From Adiantum capillus-veneris (taxonomy: Eukaryota > Streptophyta > Polypodiopsida > Polypodiales > Pteridaceae), in assembly GCA_014529385.2 (NCBI GenBank), contig CM043943.1:99214355-99253354 (forward strand): DNA of 39,000 nucleotides, given 5' to 3'. Positions 29,880 to 38,567 of the stretch are shown here, one piece after another. The position numbers were made by a program, and so were the translations under genes. The notes below the pieces were generated by a model. It had not been told where the DNA came from, ran no database searches, and was given only the letters and a program-made list of their open reading frames with translations. Numbering within the stretch: the first letter of the stretch is position 1; each line of letters starts with the position of its first letter.

Positions 29880-30540
29880 GAATACTATAGATGCTTCATA
29901 GAAAAGTTCTCATAAATCGTGGAACCATTACATGACCTAACAAAGAAAAACATTAGGTATATATGGTCCACCAAGGAGAACAATGCTTTCGAAAAGCTTA
30001 AAGAGAAGCTTATCTCTCAATGTGTGCTTACACTGCCGGATCTCTCAAAGCCATTTGAGGTCCAATGTGACGCTTGTGGTGATTGGCACGCCATAGCCTA
30101 TGAAAGTCAAAGGCTTGACCCTATTGAGAAATACCTAAGCATATATGAGAAGGAACTCTTAGAAGTTTTACATGCTCTGGACTCGTGGAAGCACTATTTA
30201 TTGGAGACTCCTTTCATTCTGTGAATGGATCACCAAAGCCTCAAGTACTTCATGACGCAGACCAAGCTCTCCGAAAAACAAATGTGGTGGGAAAATTTCC
30301 TTTTGCAATTTCATTTTCATATTGCTCACATTGTTGGCAAGCATAATCAAGTAGATGGTGCACTCTCAAAACGACCGAGAGTGAATATGGTATCCATAGC
30401 AACTCACAATGATCTATCTTCTATAATAGATGAGTACGCTATCGGTCGCAATTTTAGAGATATATGTGATTTCAACCCTTGCACTAGGGAAGAAGGAATA
30501 ACCATTTATCCTACAAGATGGTTATTTTCTCTATTGCAAT
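29880..30540 (+). pseudogene. RNase H and connection of the truncated Ty3/gypsy element
   Basis: After EPLHDLTKKNIRYIWSTKEN, the RNase H starts with KPFEVQCDACG, then jumps to DWHAIAYESQRLD: about 15 residues of the GAVLxQ-type strand are deleted. EKYLSIYEKELLEVLHALDS and WKHYLLETPFIL carry the second acidic residue. A TGA at 30222-30224 precedes MDHQSLKYFMTQTKLSEKQM and HIVGKHNQVDGALSKRP, where V-D-G-A replaces the usual V-A-D-A. A linker runs to about 30540, where a TAG ends the frame. The deletion and changed Asp make it inactive. Confidence 0.85.
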
Positions 30541-30691
30541 AGACTATGCGTTACTAACTCACTACGTGAGAAAGTAATGTATGAATATCATGCTCCTCCT
30601 TATGTGGGTCATAGAGGGATTGATTCTATCCTAAAAGGGATCGAAACATATTTCTACTAGTATTCCATGAAAGCAAACATACAAAAGTATG
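30541..30691 (+). pseudogene. Integrase zinc-finger start, cut by a nested LTR
   Basis: LREKVMYEYHAPPYVGHRGI carries the two His of the HHCC finger, and SILKGIETYFY leads up to a TAG where a Trp is usual in Y-Y-W. KANIQKYV follows and the sequence then changes to TGTCAGGAC at 30692, before the two Cys. The insertion point within a known motif makes the junction exact. Confidence 0.8.
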
Positions 30692-30867
30692 TGTCAGGAC
30701 AAGGGTCCTACGGGGCAAGGCCCAACCTAGGGGGTCAGGGACCTAGGCCAAGGGCCTGGACTGGACCAGTGCGGACTGGGGATCCACTTAGGGCAAGTGC
30801 TAGGAGCTAGCCTATATAAGGGGCGGTAGGGAGGAGGATCCTATGTTCAGTTACCCTAGGTCTTACA
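30692..30867 (+). mobile_element. 5' LTR, 176 bases, of the short-LTR chromovirus family
   Basis: The LTR starts TGTCAGGACAAGG and ends GGTCTTACA, one base before a good primer site. A TATA-like CCTATATAAGGGG lies at 30811-30823. Copies in reverse orientation at 34126-34298 and 14458-14616 align along the length; the latter follows a chromodomain and a polypurine tract, so the family is a chromovirus. At about 175 bases the LTR is short for Ty3 elements. Confidence 0.85.
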
Positions 30868-30868
30868 T

Positions 30869-30880
30869 TGGTATCAGAGC
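30869..30880 (+). promoter_or_regulatory. Primer binding site (initiator tRNA-Met type)
   Basis: TGGTATCAGAGC, an exact match to the common plant primer site, follows the LTR by one base. Confidence 0.9.
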
Positions 30881-30943
30881 CAGGGGAGAGGAAAGCTATG
30901 GAGGAGGGAAGGAGAAGGGGAAGCTATCGATTTACTGCTTCAT

Positions 30944-30945
<2 letters not shown>

Positions 30946-31002
<57 letters not shown>
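30946..31002. repeat. (CT)n microsatellite in the element leader
   Basis: About 28 CT dinucleotides, 65 bases after the primer site. Confidence 0.97.
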
Positions 31003-31006
<4 letters not shown>

Positions 31007-31289
31007 GTCAAGCAGTCATGGCGTGGGCATGGTCCCTTTTTTCGACAGTGGAGTCGACGAGGACGGAATAGAGGATGAGAAGATGGAATATGAGTTTGAG
31101 GGCTCTCATCCATTCACAATCGATGCTTTGAAAGATACTTCGCCTTTGGTGGATCAACATAACCTCATGCTTGCATGCATACGAGATGGGCGATAGGTTA
31201 CCTTGGAGTCTCTCAAAATCAGCAACCCGTGTGGAATACTCGACTTGGAAAAGAATCAAGGACTCATTACACATTGCACATCATGAAGA
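31003..31289 (+). other. Leader remnant of the chromovirus and junction
   Basis: A short acidic segment, DSGVDEDGIEDEKMEYEFEG, follows the repeat and may be a gag start, but no capsid follows. By 31290 the sequence is copia RNase H. The junction between the two lies somewhere in 31100-31290 and was not fixed. Confidence 0.35.
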
Positions 31290-31510
31290 CATGCAACTAT
31301 CTGTTGCACTTAGCAGTTGCAAGGAACACAATTTTCATGCTTGCACAATGCACATTGAGGTGCATTATCACTATGTCAGGGAGAGACTCTCAATAGAGAG
31401 ATCAGATTGACTTATGTGCCGATGCAGGACAACCTTGCATATTTTTTCACAAAGGCATTGTCTCCTGAGAAGTTTGAAGCTTTTTGCAAAGCTTTGGCCT
31501 TACTCTCCTT
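31290..31510 (+). pseudogene. Ty1/copia RNase H C-terminal remnant
   Basis: Across two frames the sequence shows HIEVHYHYVRERLS, then after a shift RLTYVPMQDNLAYFFTKAL and SPEKFEAFCKAL. These are the last conserved blocks of copia RNase H, where the usual text is H-I-E-hydrophobic-H-Y-H and A-D-hydrophobic-hydrophobic-T-K-A-L; A-Y replaces A-D here, so the catalytic Asp is lost. A possible polypurine-like CTAGGGGAGAT lies near 31587-31597. It is unrelated to the copia gag at 5941 as far as can be seen. Confidence 0.8.
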
Positions 31511-31744
31511 TGTGGTTTTATCACGTCCTCAGGACATGGCACTCCCTTATAAACTATGTGGGAGCTCTTGTTCACTACATCACTCCTAGGGGAGATTTGT
31601 TACCATACATATGTGGTAGAGATGTGTGCAAACACGCTTAGGACTGCCAAGGCATTTTACCCCTCTTTACGAGGTTTTTCTCCTCTGTGCATTGTACATA
31701 CACCCAGCATTCTAGGACTAACTTATCTTTACATTGTGCACTAA

Positions 31745-31995
31745 GAAATACACTCTCTGCTTTGTACTTAGCATCCGTTTCTAAAAGAAATGGTTTCAAA
31801 GGATCCACAATAGCCAAAATAGGAGTTGTAGCTAATGCGTCCTTGAGAGCATCAAAACTTTGATGTTGAGTTCTACCCCATTGAAAAACAAAATCCTTGG
31901 CTTTTAGTTGGTCTATCATCGAAACAACAATATGAGCGTAGATTTTAACGAATCGTTGATAAAAACCTACAAATCTCAGAAAAGAGAGCTTTCAC
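31745..31995 (-). pseudogene. Ty3/gypsy RT thumb and RNase H start remnant
   Basis: The minus strand reads FVGFYQRFVKIYAHIVVSMI, then DQLKAKDFVFQWGRTQHQSF, DALKDALATTPILAIVDPLK and PFLLETDAKYKA. This is the RT-RNase H junction with the first RNase H Asp (TDA). No stop occurs in the 80 residues. It is flanked by the copia scrap on one side and a (GT)n run on the other. It covers the part just before the RNase H start of the chromovirus remnant at 16390. Confidence 0.82.
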
Positions 31996-32005
31996 TTTCA
32001 AGAAC

Positions 32006-32007
<2 letters not shown>

Positions 32008-32045
<38 letters not shown>
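32008..32045. repeat. (GT)n microsatellite
   Basis: About 19 TG dinucleotides. Confidence 0.97.
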
Positions 32046-32046
<1 letters not shown>

Positions 32047-32940
32047 GAAAGTGAAGGGAGAGGGTTCTTTATATATGCTCTCAAGAGCCAAAAGAGAAAG
32101 CTAAGAATAATGAAAAGCAGAGAGATAAGTTCGTACACATTTGTGATTTTTTTAATAAAAAAATTTGTGCATTGCATTTCGATGCGTGATTTTGAGACTC
32201 TATTTTGAGGAGAAGCTTGTTTAATTTGAGAAAAATAAGAAAAGAATCTCTAATCTTGACCAACTTCTCTAAAAACACTCTTTCTTTCTTAAAAATACTC
32301 CTTGTTTCCTAAAACTTATCCAAAAATGTCTCCTTCTTTCTTAGGGTCAACTCTCATCTTCAATTATTGTCTTAAAGCTTAAATTTCCCATAGCAACCTA
32401 TTGTTCTCACGTAAGTAAGGGCCATAATTAATAGTCCAGGAGTCCGATTTTCGATCCAATCGTTCTGTTGAAACACTCTTATGACTTAACAAAAATGCGA
32501 ACCTCAAATCTTTTGCAAAGTAATTGAAATAGTTTTAATTGATAAGTCTTTGGTATGTTATAAAAAATCTTTTCTAAAGGTTGCTCAAGTTTGTGGTACG
32601 ATGCCCTTCTCCTTGAGAGATATCTGCCCTTTGTAGGCCTTGCCTTTTAGCGTCAAAGTTGTTTGTAGTGCCTTGACAGCATCCGGAGTGTGTCTAAGAT
32701 TGTGAATTCCGATTCCCATCCCATTTACTAAGGAATATATTCATTGTATCTTTGTTGCGTTCTCTCTCCTCTCCCCTAAAAATTGATGCTTTTTTATTTT
32801 TCAACAAATCATCCATCTCTTTTTAGGAGAGAGAGAGAGAGAGTATAGAGAATCTCGATCGAGACTTTGATTCGGATTGGAACCTTGATCCTTTATATGC
32901 ATGCCAGTAGAGACCTTTGTTCCACGATCTTGCATATATC
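32046..32940. other. AT-rich stretch without a recognisable gene
   Basis: A short GA run lies at 32826-32842. Otherwise nothing was recognised on either strand. Confidence 0.5.
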
Positions 32941-32946
32941 TAATAA

Positions 32947-33192
32947 TTAAGTGACATTTTCATTCAAGCGTGCAAAGTTATTCTGTAACATAGACATGCG
33001 TGTTTGCAGTGCATGAAACTCTTGTATGTCAAGCAACTCATAGCCATCATCCGGCCCTAGTGGTGTACGGGTACCCTCCGTGAGAGTATCCAACACGGAA
33101 ACAACAAGTGAAACTAATGCAGGATTTTCAAAATCAAACGTATGGCGCATATCAATGTTGCAATCCATGGCGGTGTGGTACTGTGCTAGCAA
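32947..33192 (-). CDS. Unrecognised short reading frame
   Basis: The 81-residue frame reads MLAQYHTAMDCNIDMRHTFD, then FENPALVSLVVSVLDTLTEG and GYELLDIQEFHALQTRMSML. Composition is protein-like, and the C-terminal half looks helical. On the minus strand, just before it, TTTAAGGTACTT and a CTTGCTAG could be splice-like but are too close for an intron. I did not recognise a family; a gag N-terminus or an isolated exon is possible. Confidence 0.3.
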   Translation of the reverse strand: MLAQYHTAMDCNIDMRHTFDFENPALVSLVVSVLDTLTEGTRTPLGPDDGYELLDIQEFHALQTRMSMLQNNFARLNENVT

Positions 33193-33602
33193 GAGAAAAT
33201 AAGTACCTTAAAGGAAGCATCACCAATTGGAAATAGATCAGAACCACCATTAGTAGAGATAATAAACCTTGCTAATTTCAATACCACCAAGTTGTAGAGA
33301 AATCATTGATGTTGATGTTGAACTTGGAAAGCGTCGTAGGAACCACCAGCTTTGCCGGTTTCACATGCCTATCAAAAAGACCGTGTCTTGTTCGATCGTG
33401 AAAATAAAAAAATAAAAAACTGTGAGATTTATCTCCTTTGTACTTGCTTTCAATCAATCAAATACTTTCGCTTTACTTCTTGCAACATTTGAGGTGCTCT
33501 ACAATTTTTTGAAATTTATCTGCTTCATTTTTACCTTCGGTGCCTCAACAGCAATGAAAGCTTTACTTGCTTTTACTCCACTAATAAGCAAGAAGAAAAT
33601 AT

Positions 33603-33626
33603 GGGGGGGCGGGGGGGGGGGGGGGG
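33603..33626. repeat. Poly-G tract
   Basis: Twenty-four positions, all G except one C. It could form a G-quadruplex, and its length in the assembly may be unreliable. Confidence 0.9.
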
Positions 33627-33760
33627 CACCCTTCCTTAATGATTTTTTTTTAATGGTTCTAAGCCAATTGGCTAATTGGGCGTTCAATGTGAAAAAAATA
33701 AACTCCAACTCTCGAGCTCCAACTCCCCATGGCAATGAGAGTTGTAGAGCCGAACGAAGC

Positions 33761-33762
<2 letters not shown>

Positions 33763-33823
<61 letters not shown>
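33763..33823. repeat. (GA)n microsatellite in a minus-strand element leader
   Basis: About 30 AG dinucleotides; on the element's coding strand it reads (CT)n, about 290 bases after the primer site at 34113-34124. Confidence 0.97.
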
Positions 33824-33826
<3 letters not shown>

Positions 33827-34112
33827 GTCCCTACATACATTGCGAACTAACCCTCCTTGCAGTGACATAAAAGCATTAGCAAGGCAGCACAAGCTCGCCA
33901 AGACCATTTGCAAGGGATTTGGTTCAGGTGCTCTGCCCACCTTGCTTGTATGTAGGAGACGACTCACGTGCGGTGCTCTGCGACCCCAACCTCCTTTACT
34001 TAGATGCTTTGCCCAGGATTCTAGCTCAACTTGACCTCCATGGCTTGCATGAGCATGTAAGTCATGCAAAACTAGAGGGACCACGCCCTTTCCTTTTCCA
34101 AAATAACTTGAG

Positions 34113-34124
34113 TCCATGATACCA
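34113..34124 (-). promoter_or_regulatory. Primer binding site, degenerate
   Basis: The minus strand reads TGGTATCATGGA next to the LTR end at 34126. The first eight bases match the initiator-Met site. Confidence 0.65.
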
Positions 34125-34125
34125 T

Positions 34126-34298
34126 TGAGAGACCCAAGGGACTGACATAAGAGATCTTCATCCCTACCACCCCATATATAGGCCCTTAGGTTCATAGCCC
34201 TAGCCCAATTTAAGATCTCCACTCCACATTTAAGTAGTCTAGGCCCTTGGCCTAGGTCCATGAGCCCCTGGCCCCCTAGGTTTTCCCTTGGACTTACA
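34126..34298 (-). mobile_element. 5' LTR, 173 bases, short-LTR chromovirus family
   Basis: On the minus strand it starts TGTAAGTCC and ends GTCTCTCA, with TG and CA ends, a TATA-like CCTATATATGGGG at 34170-34182 and homology to 30692-30867 along its length. The primer site follows on the element strand. The interior towards 33600 has no recognised gag, so the element is truncated soon after its leader. Confidence 0.8.
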
Positions 34299-34641
34299 CT
34301 TCTATATGCTCCTTCTTTAACGGCTTAGTCTTTAGCGCATGTGTGACTTCAAGTTGCCAAGTGTGAGAAACCTACAAGCGGACGATTTTGGGCACAAATC
34401 TCTCTAAGATGGTGAGGAGATAGCCCTTGAGCCTTGAGGAGGCAAGTCACAACAATGAATGGGTCTGGGGCAAGGATAGGATATTGTTTGAGAATTTAAG
34501 AAACAACAATTACTAGCACTTTGAGGTTTTTTTAATCAAAGAATGGGTCATGCCTTACAAGCCTTGTAAAGTTTTAAGTTGTGGGCATGAACATTTATTT
34601 GATGTGGTCATGTATATAGTGAAAGACACTATAAAATACAC
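34299..34641. other. Stretch without a recognisable gene
   Basis: This flanks the LTR; nothing recognised. Confidence 0.5.
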
Positions 34642-34682
34642 AAGCAAGTGCTCCAAATCTTACGGCTTTGGAGCACTTGCTT
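34642..34682. repeat. Perfect 16-base inverted repeat with 9-base loop
   Basis: AAGCAAGTGCTCCAAA (34642-34657) is exactly complementary to TTTGGAGCACTTGCTT (34667-34682), with TCTTACGGC between. A hairpin this perfect is unexpected in decayed DNA. No tRNA or known terminator is suggested. Confidence 0.85.
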
Positions 34683-35165
34683 AGTCAACTTCAACACACT
34701 TTTGGAACTGGAGTCTAGACTTGAGGCTTCACGAATCACTTAGGTACACTTCTATCTTTTTGTTTTTAGTATTGAGATAGACATTTGTTTTATAACACAA
34801 CTGGTTTATGAAACATGGTATCTTCTTAATAGATTTTTGCACATGCATTCCCACACACATACACACACAGTCTATATGTATGTATTCATGAGAGAGACAG
34901 AGAGAGATGTTGTGTTCTCAAAGTCGCAAATAATTACCTATATTTTGTGTGTTTGCTCCTCTTATGTATGGAACAACAAAAGGTAAACCAAAAGCAAGTG
35001 AATCATTCAAAGGAGTGAGCAAATTAGGGTCGTCCACTAAGTCATTGATTGGTGCAGTTTTACCTTGCACGATGAGGGACAAAGTGTATGATGGCCTTAT
35101 TTCTCTGAAGGCCTATCCCAAGAAAGCACTAGACAATTCCAAAAAGTTATGGAAAATTCTAGAAG
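34683..35165 (+). other. Stretch with one unrecognised short frame
   Basis: From 34949 the plus strand could encode about 70 residues (SESFKGVSKLGSSTKS, then MRDKVYDGLISLKAYPKKAL) before the repeats at 35166. No family was recognised and no supporting context exists. Confidence 0.25.
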
Positions 35166-35300
35166 ATAGCTTACATCATCATTTATTTTGTCATCTGCAT
35201 CATCGATTATGGTATCGCCTATGTCATCACTTGCATCATTGCTTATAACATTTTCTATAGCATCGCCTGCATCATCGCTTATGTCATTGCCGCATCATCC
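35166..35300. repeat. Degenerate CATCATCGCTTATGTCATC-type tandem repeat
   Basis: Variants of CATCATYGCYTATGTCATC recur about five times with a spacing of roughly 24-27 bases. On the minus strand one frame gives an acidic series such as SNDASDDIGDTIIDDADD. Confidence 0.6.
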
Positions 35301-35892
35301 CTAGAAGGTTATAGAAGGAAAACAGATTCTTAACCTCCTCAGAAGGAAGAACCTAGAAGGATATTAACCTCCTTAGTCCTTAGTTTAAATAGCATCACAA
35401 ACTACTGACGTTTCAAGCCACTAAAGAACGGAGCCAACTTGCAAATCCCAACGGAGGGGCAGCAAGCCTAAATCCTAGAGTAGCAGAAGAAGTTTTATCA
35501 ACTTGCAAAGTCTTGCCGAGTGGCCTACTTTTAAAGAGGAGTTCCCACCAACTTATGGGACCCCGTTTGATGGGGTCCAAGTGACCTAAGGAAATTAAAT
35601 CAAGCAGGAACTCCACACACATAATTTTTCTTGCATTTTATGCTGATGATGTGGCAGCTATACGAATTTCTACGAAACGCGTTGGTAGCTTTGGATGCCA
35701 GCTTTTGGGACCAAATGCTTTAAGAACTTGAAGCTTTTCATGTGAATTGCTTGTAGAGGCGAAGGGCCTTTAAATATGACCCACCATGGGCTCTCACTTT
35801 GGCAGTCTACCAGCGGGAGATGCAAATCGGAGCCATGGGAGTTGTACCATGTTGAAGAAATATAAAGAAATACCGAAAGGGGCGCCAGGGTT
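35301..35892. other. Stretch without a recognisable gene
   Basis: It ends at the sharp left boundary of family copy 2. No domain was recognised. Confidence 0.5.
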
Positions 35893-36187
35893 GCATTAGA
35901 AAATTTCGGAGGTCATTTGGAGGGCCTTCTAAGAAAATGTATCTTCCGCACTCTCTCTCTAGAAAATATCGCGAATAATAGAGGTGGGTCTTTCATGGTA
36001 AAAGTTCAAAAAGTGTACTTTAAGTAGATTCTTTACTCTTCTGAACATTCGTTCGTAATGATTAAAGGATAATCTTCTTTTCAGTTGCATTGAATGGACC
36101 TCGTCAACATGGAGGGAATGAGGCTAACATGGAGGGACGAAGCCGCAGCCACCTATTCACTTTCCATTAAACCTGCACATTTGGCTA

Positions 36188-36747
36188 ATGGTGCACTCCT
36201 CAAATGGCACAAATGTTACGTAGAAACGAGCCAAATATCACCTTCACATTGATTTGGACAATGAGTACCAACCATTGATTAAGCGTAGTAAAGCAAACAC
36301 ACATATACCTCCCGCATCCATAGACACGCTCAGAGCTCAGGGAGCTAAACACATAGATATCTGGACGAGAGGCTCTCTCTATCCTAAGAATCCAATGACT
36401 AATGCGTCTCCACCGTTTGTCAATCCTACAAGCTTATTGACCTTTGTTGGTGATGGAGAAAAGGGCCTTCTGGGTTATTATAAATCCCTTACAAGGGAAG
36501 TTGAAACTTATAAGGGCATTCTCCAAGCTCAACAATGTGAGATTGTTCGTCTTTCACATTTACATTCTACAGATCACGTTACCATTTTGCAACACAAAAC
36601 AGAGGTACAGGAACTGAAAGGAAAGGTACAAAGTTGTCAAATGAAGGACACCATCTTGGGTGGTCGTATCCAAAAGAAGAAATTGCGCAATCTTGAAACA
36701 TTACAGGTTGCATCCGGAGGTCTCAAGAAAATAATCCGAGCATTAAG
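36188..36747 (+). pseudogene. Copy 2, exon 1
   Basis: The ATG at 36188 aligns with that of copy 1 (MVHSSNGTNV against MASSSTPTNV). A TAG follows after 11 codons, where copy 1 has CTT. Then HLHIDLDNEYQPLIKRSKAN, KHIDIWTRGSLYPKNPMTNA and PTSLLTFVGDGEKGLLGYYK are shared. From EVETYKGILQAQQCEIVRLS through HKTEVQELKGKVQSCQMKD the sequence is charged with a heptad-like pattern, suggesting a coiled coil of about 70 residues. The exon ends KKKLRNLETLQVASGGLKK with a phase-2 donor GTGATG at 36748. No known domain was seen. Confidence 0.72.
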
Positions 36748-36882
36748 GTGATGCATCTTGGTTGGCTAAATTGTTTTAGTTAAGTAATTTTTTTGTTTTT
36801 CCTTGTTATGCATTGTTTCATGTGCCTAAATAGTGTTCGTGATAAATTTTCTGTTATTTACTTATGCATTGCCTTTATGTAG

Positions 36883-37548
36883 AGATTCAATCTATCCTGA
36901 CAAGGAAAACATTGACCCCAAAGCCAATATAGGAAAGAGATTGAAGCCACTTATAAGTAGAAGCCTTGCAGCAGATATAGTACATGACAAGAAGTTTAAG
37001 GTCCTACAACGAAATGTAGTGGACCGCTTTATTTTAGAGAACTCAGTGCCTGCAAAAGAGATACAAGGCACACTTGATTCAGTTGGTGTAATCAAAAGAG
37101 GATATTCGGCTATATAAAAATCTGTCTCATCCATCTTTGTTAAGAAGGGTATAAAATCCAAACTTTTACCATCAGCCTCAAGTGTTTGGAAAGAGAGGCT
37201 TCAGCTTAACGACGCACAGGGAGAATATCTTGGACAACCCCTTCATATTAAAGTAACTTACAAGGGCCATGGAGCAAACATGGCATATGAAGAGTTCAAT
37301 AATATTTTATGGATCTGCAGATGTTGCAGAAGAGAATGGTGGAGTTTTACAACATCACATTTGGAGAGTCACGAGGGGTATTACATTTTGTGTTAAAACT
37401 GGATGAGTGTGAGCTTGTTAAAGAGAAAAAGCTAGAGTGTGTTACTATTACTTTAATTAATAGAGCCCTCTCAAAGTGTCCCAATGATGATCCTTTGTAT
37501 TTTAGTGTTCAATCAGAATCTAACATATGGTGTCTTGGTGCGTTTGAG
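36883..37548 (+). pseudogene. Copy 2, exon 2
   Basis: The acceptor TTTATGTAG precedes RDSIYPDKENIDPKANIGKR. IVHDKKFKVLQRNVVDRFIL, VPAKEIQGTLDSVGVIKRGY and VEFYNITFGESRGVLHFVLK match copy 1. A TAA after GYSAI (37115-37117) is CAA in copy 1 and is a C-to-T change. One T is missing near 37307 in ATATTTTATGG, shifting the frame before MDLQMLQKRM. The end WCLGAFE leads to a donor GTAAGC at 37549. The region has no recognised motif; its even conservation with copy 1 suggests a folded domain. Confidence 0.72.
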
Positions 37549-37616
37549 GTAAGCGAGATTCTCAGCTAAGCTCAAATGTTCACATCTACTTAAGTCTCAT
37601 TTATTTTGTGTTGCAG

Positions 37617-38490
37617 GTAAAGAAAGAAGATCATGAGATTCTATATTGGGTGTTCCATCAAACTAATGTTCCGAAGGTGATTGATCGACAGAATAACCAG
37701 GGAGAGGTACTACATCTAGATGGAAGGGGAGACTTTCAAGTTCAATGGCATCTTGCAGGTGACCTCAAAACATTAAAGTGCATGTATAACTGTGGAATGG
37801 GTGCAATGGAAAAGTCGTCCTGTTTGTTCTGCATGGAGCCTGCAAAGGTCATGGACCCAAAGTGGTGGAGAAAAGATCAAACTTGTCACATTGAGGACCC
37901 TGCTTTTCGATCGGTTTTGAAAATACCACTTGTGAATGTCCACATCTGTACAATGCATGCCCTTTGTAGAATTGTGGAGCAATTGGTCTACTTATATATC
38001 AGGTTTTCTTGAAAAATCAAGAACTCAGCATAGCGACAAGTGGCCCTGCAGTGCTTAGAATTGGTACTGTCGGATATGGGGCTTCATGGTGGCAATGTGA
38101 AAATCCAGCGGGATGAAAAGAGATCAACTGCTGAGAAGGATGTCCCATGCAAACCATCCATCGGTGGGGTGAAGGCATGGAGGTTTTTATTTAAACCCCA
38201 AGGAATACGAGATCCGAAGCAAACAAAACATGGAAAAATATATAACACGTCTTATGTTAGCAAAGTAGAGTATCAGAGCTGAAAAAAGCTACATATTGCA
38301 GTCAAAGACCAAGAACCAACTACTCGTAACGCGAAGGTTGAGGTTTGGCGATCAATAGACATCCTTTTTTTGATGTGCGACAAAGATGACTGGTCACAAG
38401 GTGATTTGAAAAAGTTCAAGGAGAATCTCAACCTTCTCAAAAAATCATTCAAGACGGCATGGATAGACACCCAGATTACTCACTACATGG
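37617..38490 (+). pseudogene. Copy 2, exon 3 with Cys cluster
   Basis: The exon begins VKKEDHEILYWVFHQTNVPK. LDGRGDFQVQWHLAGDLKTL is followed by CMYNCGMGAMEKSSCLFC, a C-x3-C-x9-C-x2-C cluster that could bind zinc, and MEPAKVMDPKWWRK. NVHICTMHALCRIVEQLVYL may add Cys and His ligands. A TGA at 38010-38012 replaces a TGG of copy 1. Further on come CLELVLSDMGLHG, KPSIGGVKAWRFLFK, a TGA at 38280-38282, and KLHIAVKDQEPTTRNAKVEV. The exon ends QITHYM at donor GTATTA. The order GD-K-x-L, Cys cluster and IC-x2-HAL recalls uncharacterised transposase-like proteins of invertebrates; this is from memory, not a search. Confidence 0.7.
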
Positions 38491-38567
38491 TATTATTGTG
38501 TATTTGATTCTCTTTTATGTGTAACTATGGGAGTGTAAAACATTCTAAGTAATCTGTTTTCATATCC

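Larger units (their letters stand above)
26524..30691 (+). mobile_element. Ty3/gypsy element, truncated in integrase
   Basis: Primer site, gag, protease, RT, RNase H and the start of integrase follow in Ty3 order on the plus strand. The element stops abruptly at 30691 inside the integrase zinc finger, where the TG of a short chromovirus LTR begins. No 3' LTR of this element is seen. Frames are broken throughout. This is a nested insertion: the LTR at 30692 is younger than this element. Confidence 0.85.

Noticed and set aside
33422-33840. Frames across the poly-G and GA tracts
   Set aside because: Low-complexity translation with no domain.
33659-34261. 200-residue minus-strand frame
   Set aside because: It runs through an LTR, its primer site and a microsatellite, so it is not a gene.
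34642-34682. Helitron 3' hairpin
   Set aside because: No CTRR end follows within about 12 bases on either strand.
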